A stretch of 5,224 nucleotides of DNA from Alphaproteobacteria bacterium (GTDB taxonomy: Bacteria > Pseudomonadota > Alphaproteobacteria > Sneathiellales > Sneathiellaceae). Of this stretch, positions 1-5,224 are shown piece after piece. The translations under genes and the position numbers were made by a program. The stretch lies in assembly GCA_006226265.1 (NCBI GenBank), contig SBHH01000014.1, positions 1-5,224 on the forward strand. Reading direction: 5' to 3'. Position 1 is the stretch's first letter. Every line of letters starts with the position of its first letter. The notes under the pieces were generated by a model. That model was given only the letters and a program-made list of their open reading frames with translations, was not told the origin of the DNA and searched no databases.

Positions 1-183
1 TTCCGGGTCCGAAAAGAAAGTCGGCTCCTTTGGATAGGTCATGAAAATATCCGGATGCCGCGACAAATATGCCTGAAGCGTTGTCGTTGCCGATTTTGCG
101 GCACCGAGAATGAGAAAATCAAGTTGTTCTACACATGTCTCCGGCATTACTTCCATTTTCCGTGATGCTATCATACTTTTCAT
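1..183 (-). CDS. Sulfotransferase, N-terminal fragment (cut by left edge)
   Basis: This is the first 61 residues of a PAPS-dependent sulfotransferase, an enzyme that moves a sulfuryl group from PAPS to an acceptor, here probably an EPS sugar or precursor. Residues 21-35 read LDFLILGAAKSATTT, a beta strand followed by the 5'-phosphosulfate-binding loop. After it come LQAYLSRHPDIFM (36-48) and PKEPTFFS (51-58), matching the family pattern of loop, HPxI and KExxFF. The loop has Ala where the family usually has Gly (KSATT for KSGTT). I chose the ATG at 183 because GGAAG lies 6 nt upstream of it. An in-frame ATG at 210, just after an upstream stop, and internal ATGs at 174, 156 and 147 are alternatives; all keep the loop. 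The gene is 114 nt downstream of the flippase, same strand. The acceptor-binding part and the 3'-phosphate site lie outside the window, so the substrate cannot be read. Family call is secure; the EPS role is inferred from neighbours. Confidence 0.88.
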   Translation of the reverse strand, partial: MKSMIASRKMEVMPETCVEQLDFLILGAAKSATTTLQAYLSRHPDIFMTYPKEPTFFSDPE

Positions 184-189
184 TACAGT

Positions 190-194
190 CTTCC
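190..194 (-). promoter_or_regulatory. Ribosome binding site deciding the sulfotransferase start
   Basis: On the minus strand GGAAG lies 6 nt before the ATG at 183. The other in-frame ATGs (210, 174, 156, 147) lack a purine-rich box at a normal distance, although 147 has GGAAG only 2 nt away. This favours 183 as the start. Confidence 0.55.
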
Positions 195-253
195 AAATTA
201 CTCGTGCCATTCACTTGCCGCTTAAGCTGAAAACTGTATAGGCCAAATCTAAA

Positions 254-283
254 TTTATAATTACTATTCTGTTGCCCGGACAA
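254..283 (-). promoter_or_regulatory. Candidate sigma-70-like promoter before the sulfotransferase
   Basis: In the gap between flippase and sulfotransferase, the minus strand reads TTGTCC (283-278), an 18-nt spacer, then TATAAA (259-254). These match the -35 and -10 consensus at 4 and 5 of 6 positions. The surrounding 231-270 stretch has only 9 G or C in 40, against roughly half in the flanking genes. Transcription would start near 247, leaving a leader of about 65 nt. AT-rich sequence often yields chance -10 matches, and read-through from the upstream operon is equally possible. Confidence 0.35.
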
Positions 284-297
284 CCGCTTTATCTCGC

Positions 298-1713
298 TCA
301 CTCCGGCCGTGCAAGCCATCTGACGAGATCGCGAGAAAACAGTATAAATAGCCCGAGCGCACAGAAGCAAAAAGCAGCCGCTCCGGCAATTTCAGGCAAG
401 GGATTGTGACCAGTTACGAACTTCATGACCAGAATCAATGCCAACGCTGTCGCCAGAGCAAAAAACAGCAGGGTGCCATATAACGTCGAAAGGTTAATCG
501 AGAGAGTCCGGCGCAACAAAAACAGGATTGTAAAGACAGCCAGCGCCTCGCCGATTATGCCGCCCGAGACCACACCGAGAATGCCCCATCCCTGCCAAAT
601 CGCGGTTAGTGCAATCAACAAAGCCAGACTTCTGATAATATTCGCATAGAGTGGCAATTTCGTTCTGCCACAGGCGATGGCAACGATGACCGGACCCGCT
701 TTGACGGTTCTCAGCCCCTGCATCAGGGCAAGCCAGCCGATAATTTCGGCGCCTTCGGCATATTTATCGCCAAATAGCAATAAAAGTAGCGGCGGCCCGG
801 CAAGGGCCAGGCCCGTGCAAAGCAACAGGCCAAGCAGTATACAGGCCTTGATCGTGGCAATCGCTCCGTTCTGCAAAAGTTGCTGATTATTCTGAACCTT
901 CGAGAGCATTGGCGTAAAATAGGTACGGCAGATATTTGCCAGCACCATGGAGGGAAATAACGTAAGGGTAAAAGCGGCACTGAACCAGCCGAGATCCTCC
1001 ATTCCGTATGCAATGCCGACCAGCGTCCGGTCCGCCTGGAATACCCCAAACAGCAGGAGCCCGTTCAGGATCAAAGGCCAGCCGAACTTGAATATGCGCC
1101 TGAAAATTGCTCGGTCCCACGCCCAGCGGTAACGTCGCCGGACAACAACGTGGGATATAACGACCCCGGAAATCGCCTGCGTAAAAACCAGAAAGAGAAC
1201 ACTGCGGTAATCGGGGAAAAAATGCGCGAAGGGGATGGTCAGCAGCAATGTGATCACTTTCGGCCCTTCTTCCGTCCAGATAATCGGCCCGAAAACCATG
1301 TCCCGCTGCATGCGCGCCGAATCCATATGCAGGAAGCCGTTCACCAGTGGCACGATCGCCAGCCATTGATAAGCCCATGTGAGTTCCGGCAGATCGAACA
1401 GATTGGCGACCGGGCCCGCTATCGCATAGAGGATAAGAGCGATAAGCATGCCACGGATAACGTTGAAACTCTGAATGGTCGCTTGCAAACGCGGATTGTT
1501 TCCGTCCGTTGCCTGGACAATCAGCCGCTCCACACCAAGCGCGCTCGACATTTCGATAAGCGCCATAGTAATACTGAATGTTGCCGCAATCCCGAAATCC
1601 TCGACAGTGATAAGGCGGGCGATAACGATATTACGCGCGAAAATGCTGAGAGCCCCGGCAACGCGGCCGATTGAAAGAAACATTCCCTTCCGTAGATGGC
1701 TCTTCGCACCCAA
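298..1713 (-). CDS. Wzx-type polysaccharide flippase (MOP superfamily)
   Basis: A 471-residue integral membrane protein of the oligosaccharide flippase class. Such proteins move undecaprenyl-linked repeat units from the inner to the outer face of the cytoplasmic membrane for Wzy-type polymerisation. About 14 hydrophobic helices can be drawn, roughly at 14-34, 40-62, 81-105, 112-130, 148-166, 170-192, 210-232, 240-262, 288-315, 322-347, 355-375, 376-400, 410-432 and 441-461. The N-terminal signature GRVAGALSIFARNIVIARL (16-34) followed by TVEDFG (36-41) is typical of the family, as is the length. The start is TTG at 1713: GGAAGG lies 8 nt upstream, and residues 2-11 (GAKSHLRKGM) supply the usual basic cytoplasmic lead. 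An ATG at 1683 would remove that lead and has its GGAAGG only 2 nt away. It lies 23 nt after the pyruvyl transferase stop, in an apparent operon. Substrate specificity cannot be read from sequence. No frameshift or damage is visible. Confidence 0.9.
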   Translation of the reverse strand: MGAKSHLRKGMFLSIGRVAGALSIFARNIVIARLITVEDFGIAATFSITMALIEMSSALGVERLIVQATDGNNPRLQATIQSFNVIRGMLIALILYAIAGPVANLFDLPELTWAYQWLAIVPLVNGFLHMDSARMQRDMVFGPIIWTEEGPKVITLLLTIPFAHFFPDYRSVLFLVFTQAISGVVISHVVVRRRYRWAWDRAIFRRIFKFGWPLILNGLLLFGVFQADRTLVGIAYGMEDLGWFSAAFTLTLFPSMVLANICRTYFTPMLSKVQNNQQLLQNGAIATIKACILLGLLLCTGLALAGPPLLLLLFGDKYAEGAEIIGWLALMQGLRTVKAGPVIVAIACGRTKLPLYANIIRSLALLIALTAIWQGWGILGVVSGGIIGEALAVFTILFLLRRTLSINLSTLYGTLLFFALATALALILVMKFVTGHNPLPEIAGAAAFCFCALGLFILFSRDLVRWLARPE

Positions 1714-1721
1714 TCTGGTTG

Positions 1722-1727
1722 CCTTCC
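1722..1727 (-). promoter_or_regulatory. Ribosome binding site supporting the TTG start of the flippase
   Basis: Minus-strand GGAAGG sits 8 nt before the TTG at 1713, within the short gap after the pyruvyl transferase stop. A second GGAAGG (1691-1686) precedes the in-frame ATG at 1683 by only 2 nt, too close for normal initiation, so TTG is preferred. Confidence 0.6.
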
Positions 1728-1736
1728 GATTTCGAA

Positions 1737-3086
1737 TTACGGATTCAAGACGTTGGTAATATGGCTCATAAGGTCGGCGGATTGCTGCTCGACACGGTTT
1801 GTTATTTGAGGCAGAAAGCCGGCCAGAGAGGATTTTATCTCATCGCGGCGCAGGAAGGACTGAACAAGTTTTTCAATGACCTCTCCCGTATCAAGGATTC
1901 GTGGATCAAAAACTTCCCTACCCTGGCCGCATGTTTCGAAGACACCCTTTGTCTTGTCGCTATAGGCAACGGACGAAGCGGCAACGCCGCTTGAAAGGGC
2001 CGCGATGGTTGAATGCATGCGGGTGCCGCAAAACCAGTCCATTTGAGAAATCAGCCATTTGGTTTGATTCTGATCTAGCGTGTTGGGACAGGTGTGGACC
2101 CGATCGCGGAACTTTTCATCAATCCGTTCTGCGGCGCGCTCCCCGGCGGCCGAATCCGATTCGACATGATCAGACGTACTCATTACATGTGGAATAAGGA
2201 CAAGCGAAGCATCCGTATTCTCCAGAATCCAGTCACAAAATCCGTGAACAATCTCCCGATAATCCGCCTTAAAACCATACTGCGACCGGGCGGCAGACGG
2301 GTCGTTATAGATAAGCCCGCTGACGTTAAGCCCAATCACCGGCTTGTTCCCCCCCTCCCGTAAAAGCGTTGCATTGAGCGCTCTGTCGAGATGGCCTTGC
2401 GCAGCACGCATGCCGAGCGCAAAGGCAAAATCGACGCCGCTTCTATGCCTGGATTCATCAAAACTTTCGCCCAGCATTTCCTTCAGGATGTCAAAACTGT
2501 GCGGATCGCGCGCCCAGGCCATATCGGCTCCTCTAACGGCCCGCACGGCAAGCGAGCGTAGCTTCGGACTGGCATACGGTCCATAAGTCTGCGGCAGGAG
2601 GATCAACGGCACCTCCCTGCGCAGCGTAATCAGCTTGGGACGGACAACACTCAGAAACCGCTTCACACCATAAATATCGCTGAAGCTGTCACCACCGGAA
2701 ATATCCAGAATAACATCACACCGGTCCAGCTCGCGAATTACCGAATTAATATGGGCGCCATAGGAACCAAGGCAGGAAGCCATGGTGATCGTCGTGATAT
2801 TTTCAGGCATGTAATAGCGAAATCCGGCGCGTACTCCAATCTGATCGATCTCAATGCTCTTTGCATCCGTAAAGCGATGCAATACCTGCCGTTTGCCCAC
2901 TCCATTATCGAAAACAGAGAACCGCGCCGTCGGCATCAGTCTGCTCAGGCTTTCCACCACAGAAGAAAACAACGCGGAAACACCCATGTTGGATGTATCG
3001 GGCGCTGCACCGAAAAACCCGATTTTTAAAGCAGAGTTAGACATGTCCATATGCTTTTTGCTTACCGACTGTTGAAACATGGTCAT
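1737..3086 (-). CDS. Polysaccharide pyruvyl transferase family protein
   Basis: A 449-residue soluble, probably cytoplasmic, protein of the WcaK/CsaB/EpsO family, which adds a pyruvate ketal from phosphoenolpyruvate to sugars of lipid-linked repeat units. Visible family marks are the N-terminal nucleotide-fold strand IGFFGAAPDTSNMGVSAL (22-39), DISGGDSFSDIYG (128-140), LLPQTYGPY (163-171), ARDPHSFDIL (192-201), IPHVM (298-302) and the C-terminal block CGTRMHSTIAALSSG (353-367) with AYSDKTKG (374-381). The conserved R356 and H358 in the RMH motif are intact. The ATG at 3086 shares one base with the exosortase stop (TAATG), suggesting coupled translation; it has no clear ribosome binding site of its own. 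ATGs at 3080, 3050 and 3044 would also leave the domain complete, since it begins near residue 20. Length is at the upper normal range. Family membership is firm. The exact acceptor, and even strict pyruvylation, are not proved, because the family contains members of untested activity. Confidence 0.87.
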   Translation of the reverse strand: MTMFQQSVSKKHMDMSNSALKIGFFGAAPDTSNMGVSALFSSVVESLSRLMPTARFSVFDNGVGKRQVLHRFTDAKSIEIDQIGVRAGFRYYMPENITTITMASCLGSYGAHINSVIRELDRCDVILDISGGDSFSDIYGVKRFLSVVRPKLITLRREVPLILLPQTYGPYASPKLRSLAVRAVRGADMAWARDPHSFDILKEMLGESFDESRHRSGVDFAFALGMRAAQGHLDRALNATLLREGGNKPVIGLNVSGLIYNDPSAARSQYGFKADYREIVHGFCDWILENTDASLVLIPHVMSTSDHVESDSAAGERAAERIDEKFRDRVHTCPNTLDQNQTKWLISQMDWFCGTRMHSTIAALSSGVAASSVAYSDKTKGVFETCGQGREVFDPRILDTGEVIEKLVQSFLRRDEIKSSLAGFLPQITNRVEQQSADLMSHITNVLNP

Positions 3087-3088
3087 TA
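3084..3088 (-). promoter_or_regulatory. TAATG stop-start overlap joining exosortase and pyruvyl transferase
   Basis: The exosortase TAA (3088-3086) and the pyruvyl transferase ATG (3086-3084) share one base. No good Shine-Dalgarno sequence lies in the preceding 20 nt, so translation of the second gene probably depends on ribosomes finishing the first. This indicates one polycistronic message. Confidence 0.6.
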
Positions 3089-4627
3089 ATTCGGAACATA
3101 GTCCGGTAAAATATTGAACAGCGAATCGGCAAATCCGGCGAGTTCCCTGTCTGCGCCTTCAACCGTCATGTCGGATGTCAATGGCAACGACAGGCGGACA
3201 AGGGCGCCATCCGTCCGGGCAGATGTCAGCCCGCCCCACAACAGATTGAACTTGGCCGCATACTCATTGGCAATATACTTACCGCGCTGTTGGAACCAGT
3301 AATAGACGAGTAGCTTGTCTTCGCCATGGGTCACCAGCACCCGGTTGACCGGTACGTTAATATCGCCGTTTTTAAGTGAGATTTCCGTCAGGCTTTCGAT
3401 TGTCCAGCCCCCGGACGGGATGCAAACCCGTGGCGAATGCGGGGTGCTGCCGGCTGACTGCTGTTCATAATAGCCGACGAAAAGCGTGACGGGTGCTTCC
3501 CCGCGCTTCCGGTAATGGCCGAGGAAATAGTCACTCATATTGAGGATCGTCTGTTCGACCTTGGGAAGCACATCCTCTTCAGCGATCATCCCGTCGATTT
3601 TGAGCGGAAAGGTGGTGAAGGGTTTACGGTCGGGAATCTCCGGTTCGATATTGCGGATCAGAAGGACGAGCGGCACCAGCGCAAGGACAATCAGCGTGCC
3701 CCCGATAACGGGGCCAAGCGGCAGAGGTTTTTCGGTGGCCTGTGCCGGCGGAACAGAGACCTTCAGAACGCCCCGGCCAACAGTAGCCTTTTCTTTTTTT
3801 GTCAACGTCAGATAGCAAACGGCCAGCATGATCACGAAGGAGAAGAGGAAGAAGACCCAGCCTTCGAACAGATGGAAAAATCCGTCGGACACGGCCGTAT
3901 CCGTCCATTCCGCGAATGCACCAGTGAGAAAAATTCGGATGCTGTTCATAATGACCGAGACGACCCCGGCCAGCACCACAAAAAGACCCCGCTTCCAGAT
4001 CGGGATATCGAACAGCATGGCCGCAAGAACCCCGAGGCCGATCATCGGATAGAGATAGCGCAAACCCGCACAGGCCTCGACCACAGCAAGCTTGACGGTA
4101 CCCATATCAATAATATTACCGTCCTGGAAAACGCTAAGTCCGGCAAATCGCAACAGACCAACGCTCATATCCGTGGAAAGAAGCTGCAGGCCGTAGGTCA
4201 GATTGGCGTTCAGAAAGGCTGGAGGCGGCACGACGAACGGCATCAGGATCAGCGAGGGCAGCACATAGCGCCCATAGGTAAGGCCGCCAAAAATCAGAAA
4301 CAGGCCAAGAATGAACAGAAGAATGCCGATATGACGGACATTCTCGATCCCCGCCTTAATCGCCAGCATATACATAAAAGCCGCCACCAGGCAGCACAGA
4401 ACGCCGAGCCAGTTACCCCGGGCGTCAAACGATTCAAGAAGCGACCGGCGTGCCCAGAGAAGATAAAGCGCCACAACAAGCATAAGAGGGCCGTGGCTGA
4501 ATTCCTCCATGACCATCCAGCGGTCCCAAAGCAGCAAGCCATCAGGAATATAAAGAAACAGAATCAGGCCCAGCAGAATAACCAGAGTGGGCTTTTTAAA
4601 ATTTCCCCGCTGCAACGCCAAATCCAT
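3086..4627 (-). CDS. Exosortase fused to a C-terminal EpsI domain (XrtD-like)
   Basis: A 513-residue two-domain membrane protein. Residues 1-280 are an exosortase, the transpeptidase-like enzyme that cleaves PEP-CTERM-type tails from secreted proteins at the inner membrane. It has about eight membrane helices, the early FSHGPL motif (43-48), and the catalytic set: C186 in EACAGLRYL, R231 in NSIRI, and H252 in FFHLFEGW. A linker and one helix (307-325) lead to the EpsI domain (330-513), with MSDYFLGHYR (364-373) and HSPRVCIPSGGW (397-408), matching the EpsI HSPRxC pattern. EpsI is usually a separate neighbour gene of unknown biochemical role. Fusion and the EACAGLRYL site suggest exosortase D (VPLPA-CTERM type), recognised from memory and unconfirmed. 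I chose ATG 4627 over the adjacent TTG 4630; GAGG lies 4 nt before the ATG. It follows the tyrosine kinase by 82 nt and overlaps the next gene by one base. All catalytic residues are intact. Confidence 0.92.
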   Translation of the reverse strand: MDLALQRGNFKKPTLVILLGLILFLYIPDGLLLWDRWMVMEEFSHGPLMLVVALYLLWARRSLLESFDARGNWLGVLCCLVAAFMYMLAIKAGIENVRHIGILLFILGLFLIFGGLTYGRYVLPSLILMPFVVPPPAFLNANLTYGLQLLSTDMSVGLLRFAGLSVFQDGNIIDMGTVKLAVVEACAGLRYLYPMIGLGVLAAMLFDIPIWKRGLFVVLAGVVSVIMNSIRIFLTGAFAEWTDTAVSDGFFHLFEGWVFFLFSFVIMLAVCYLTLTKKEKATVGRGVLKVSVPPAQATEKPLPLGPVIGGTLIVLALVPLVLLIRNIEPEIPDRKPFTTFPLKIDGMIAEEDVLPKVEQTILNMSDYFLGHYRKRGEAPVTLFVGYYEQQSAGSTPHSPRVCIPSGGWTIESLTEISLKNGDINVPVNRVLVTHGEDKLLVYYWFQQRGKYIANEYAAKFNLLWGGLTSARTDGALVRLSLPLTSDMTVEGADRELAGFADSLFNILPDYVPN

Positions 4628-4631
4628 CAAT

Positions 4632-4645
4632 CCTCACCCTCTCCT
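4632..4645 (-). promoter_or_regulatory. Ribosome binding region of the exosortase-EpsI gene
   Basis: The minus strand reads AGGAGAGGGTGAGG from 4645 to 4632, ending 4 nt before the ATG at 4627. The downstream GAGG is the usable box for that ATG; the TTG at 4630 would leave only 1 nt spacing. The long purine run suggests strong initiation. Confidence 0.6.
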
Positions 4646-4650
4646 GCCCA

Positions 4651-4660
4651 AAACATGTTT
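4651..4660. repeat. Perfect 10-bp palindrome AAACATGTTT in the kinase-exosortase gap
   Basis: The 82-nt gap between the kinase stop and the exosortase start holds the self-complementary AAACATGTTT, 23 nt before the exosortase ATG. It does not extend beyond ten bases and no second copy is seen nearby. It could be a dimeric regulator half-site or chance; nothing in the sequence decides. No other clear element, terminator or promoter is visible in this gap. Confidence 0.25.
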
Positions 4661-4709
4661 CAGGCATTTACCTCTGCGCCATCCCGGCATCGCAAAACCG
4701 GCAGGTAAC

Positions 4710-5224
4710 TCAATAATAATACGCCTTCGACGCATCCTCCGATTTGTTCAACACCACGCCCAGAAGGTTGGATGATTGAAGCTGCCGCCGACAATCCTTG
4801 ACTTCCGCCGGCTTCGTCTCGCCACTTGCTACCACCATCAGGACGCAATCGACCTGCGGCAGAAAGGCAATGGCGTCGTCCGTTGCCTGCAGCGGCGGAA
4901 GATCGAAGATGCAGATACGCTTCTCATATCTATCCCGCAGATCGGACACCATCGACTTGATCTTGCGGGAAGTCAGAATTTCCGTGGAGTTCTTGATCGG
5001 CCGGTGATTGGGCAGCACGACAAAGCGTGGAATGCCTGGATTGACCAACGCATCCTTGAAGGCGATCTTGTCGTCCATGTAATCAGAAAATGTATTTTCG
5101 TCCGGCAGGCCGAGATAGGACGACACCCGCGGTCGCCGGAGATCAAAATCGACCAGCAATGCGGTATAGTCCGTCTGCTTCGCAATACTGAGGGCAAGAT
5201 TGATAGAGACAACCGTCTTGCCGC
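4710..5224 (-). CDS. CpsD/ExoP-type tyrosine autokinase, C-terminal part (cut by right edge)
   Basis: The last 170 residues of a bacterial tyrosine kinase (BY-kinase), the type that sits beside exosortases in EPS loci and controls chain length and export through ATP-driven self-phosphorylation and oligomer cycling with a Wzz-like membrane partner. The right edge cuts the Walker A loop, leaving GKTVVSINLALS at in-window residues 1-12. Walker A' is LLVDFDLRRP (22-31), with aspartates at 25 and 27; Walker B is ICIFDLPPL (103-111); a VVLNKS strand follows (156-161). The protein ends SKAYYY, a short tyrosine cluster like the autophosphorylated tails of this family, though shorter than that of Wzc. 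The conserved order A', B and tail separates it from ParA/MinD relatives. Whether the missing N-terminus carries a fused chain-length domain cannot be seen. The exosortase gene follows 82 nt downstream. The start lies outside the window. Confidence 0.88.
   Translation of the reverse strand, partial: GKTVVSINLALSIAKQTDYTALLVDFDLRRPRVSSYLGLPDENTFSDYMDDKIAFKDALVNPGIPRFVVLPNHRPIKNSTEILTSRKIKSMVSDLRDRYEKRICIFDLPPLQATDDAIAFLPQVDCVLMVVASGETKPAEVKDCRRQLQSSNLLGVVLNKSEDASKAYYY

Noticed and set aside
271..284. Inverted repeat GTTGCCCGGACAAC after the flippase, possible terminator
   Set aside because: It is an imperfect palindrome with almost no loop, the realistic stem is only four or five base pairs, and no T-run follows on the minus strand. 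Not a convincing intrinsic terminator.
119..370. An 83-codon minus-strand frame bridging the flippase end and the sulfotransferase start
   Set aside because: It overlaps both real genes out of frame and shows no family motif. The sulfotransferase frame carries the PAPS loop.
723..1378. Two minus-strand open frames overlapping the flippase in another frame
   Set aside because: They lie inside the flippase gene, whose own frame carries continuous membrane helices. Their products look like random frame translations, rich in Arg, Pro, Trp and Cys, with no domain.
1150..1674. A 174-codon plus-strand open frame opposite the flippase
   Set aside because: Same register effect as above: the start differs from the flippase codon boundaries by a multiple of three, and the product is low-complexity and hydrophilic. 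No ribosome binding site or family resemblance.
2094..2363. Plus-strand open frame opposite the pyruvyl transferase
   Set aside because: No motif or ribosome binding site; the opposite strand carries continuous family motifs of the pyruvyl transferase.
4634..4690. An 18-residue leader-like frame before the exosortase
   Set aside because: It starts with ATG at 4690 and stops just before the exosortase start, but has no ribosome binding site, no run of regulatory codons and no attenuator hairpin. Probably chance.
3515..4708. A 397-codon open frame on the plus strand opposite the exosortase
   Set aside because: It uses the same codon boundaries as the exosortase on the other strand, so codons for hydrophobic residues (middle T) read as middle A. 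The product is almost wholly Gln, Asn, Lys, His, Asp, Glu and Arg with no recognisable domain. This is the expected shadow of a membrane protein gene.
4660..4848. Minus-strand open frame across the kinase end and the following gap
   Set aside because: It is out of frame with the kinase, whose Walker B, VVLNKS and tyrosine tail are intact to the stop at 4710. Shadow frame.

Overview
The window is a stretch of an extracellular polysaccharide (EPS) gene cluster of the exosortase-associated type. All five recognisable genes lie on the minus strand, so transcription runs from the right edge to the left. Both end genes are cut by the window edges. The organism is most likely a Gram-negative proteobacterium: the exosortase/EpsI plus BY-kinase pairing is a hallmark of those EPS loci. 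The sequence is moderately GC-rich by eye, and the exosortase-EpsI fusion with an EACAGLRYL active site looks most like alphaproteobacterial XrtD-type proteins. That lineage assignment is recognition from memory and is tentative.

Layout in transcription order: (1) 5224-4710, the C-terminal 170 residues of a CpsD/ExoP-type tyrosine autokinase, with the Walker A motif cut by the right edge; (2) 4627-3086, a full exosortase fused to a C-terminal EpsI domain, 513 aa; (3) 3086-1737, a polysaccharide pyruvyl transferase family protein, 449 aa, whose ATG overlaps the exosortase stop in a TAATG junction; (4) 1713-298, a 14-helix Wzx-type polysaccharide flippase, 471 aa, starting at TTG after a 23-nt gap; (5) 183-1, the first 61 residues of a sulfotransferase with an intact PAPS-binding loop, preceded by an AT-rich 114-nt gap that may hold its own promoter.

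Read together, the kinase would regulate chain length or export, the flippase would move lipid-linked repeat units across the inner membrane, and the pyruvyl transferase and sulfotransferase would add acidic groups to the sugar. The exosortase-EpsI protein would process C-terminally tagged surface proteins that use the same envelope or matrix. The roles come from family knowledge; the combination (a pyruvylated and sulfated EPS) is inference.

There is no gene-free stretch above 300 bases. I saw no tRNA, rRNA, CRISPR array, insertion sequence or convincing terminator. Within its limits the window is a recognisable EPS locus; I do not see a clearly new system, but several points deserve a check.
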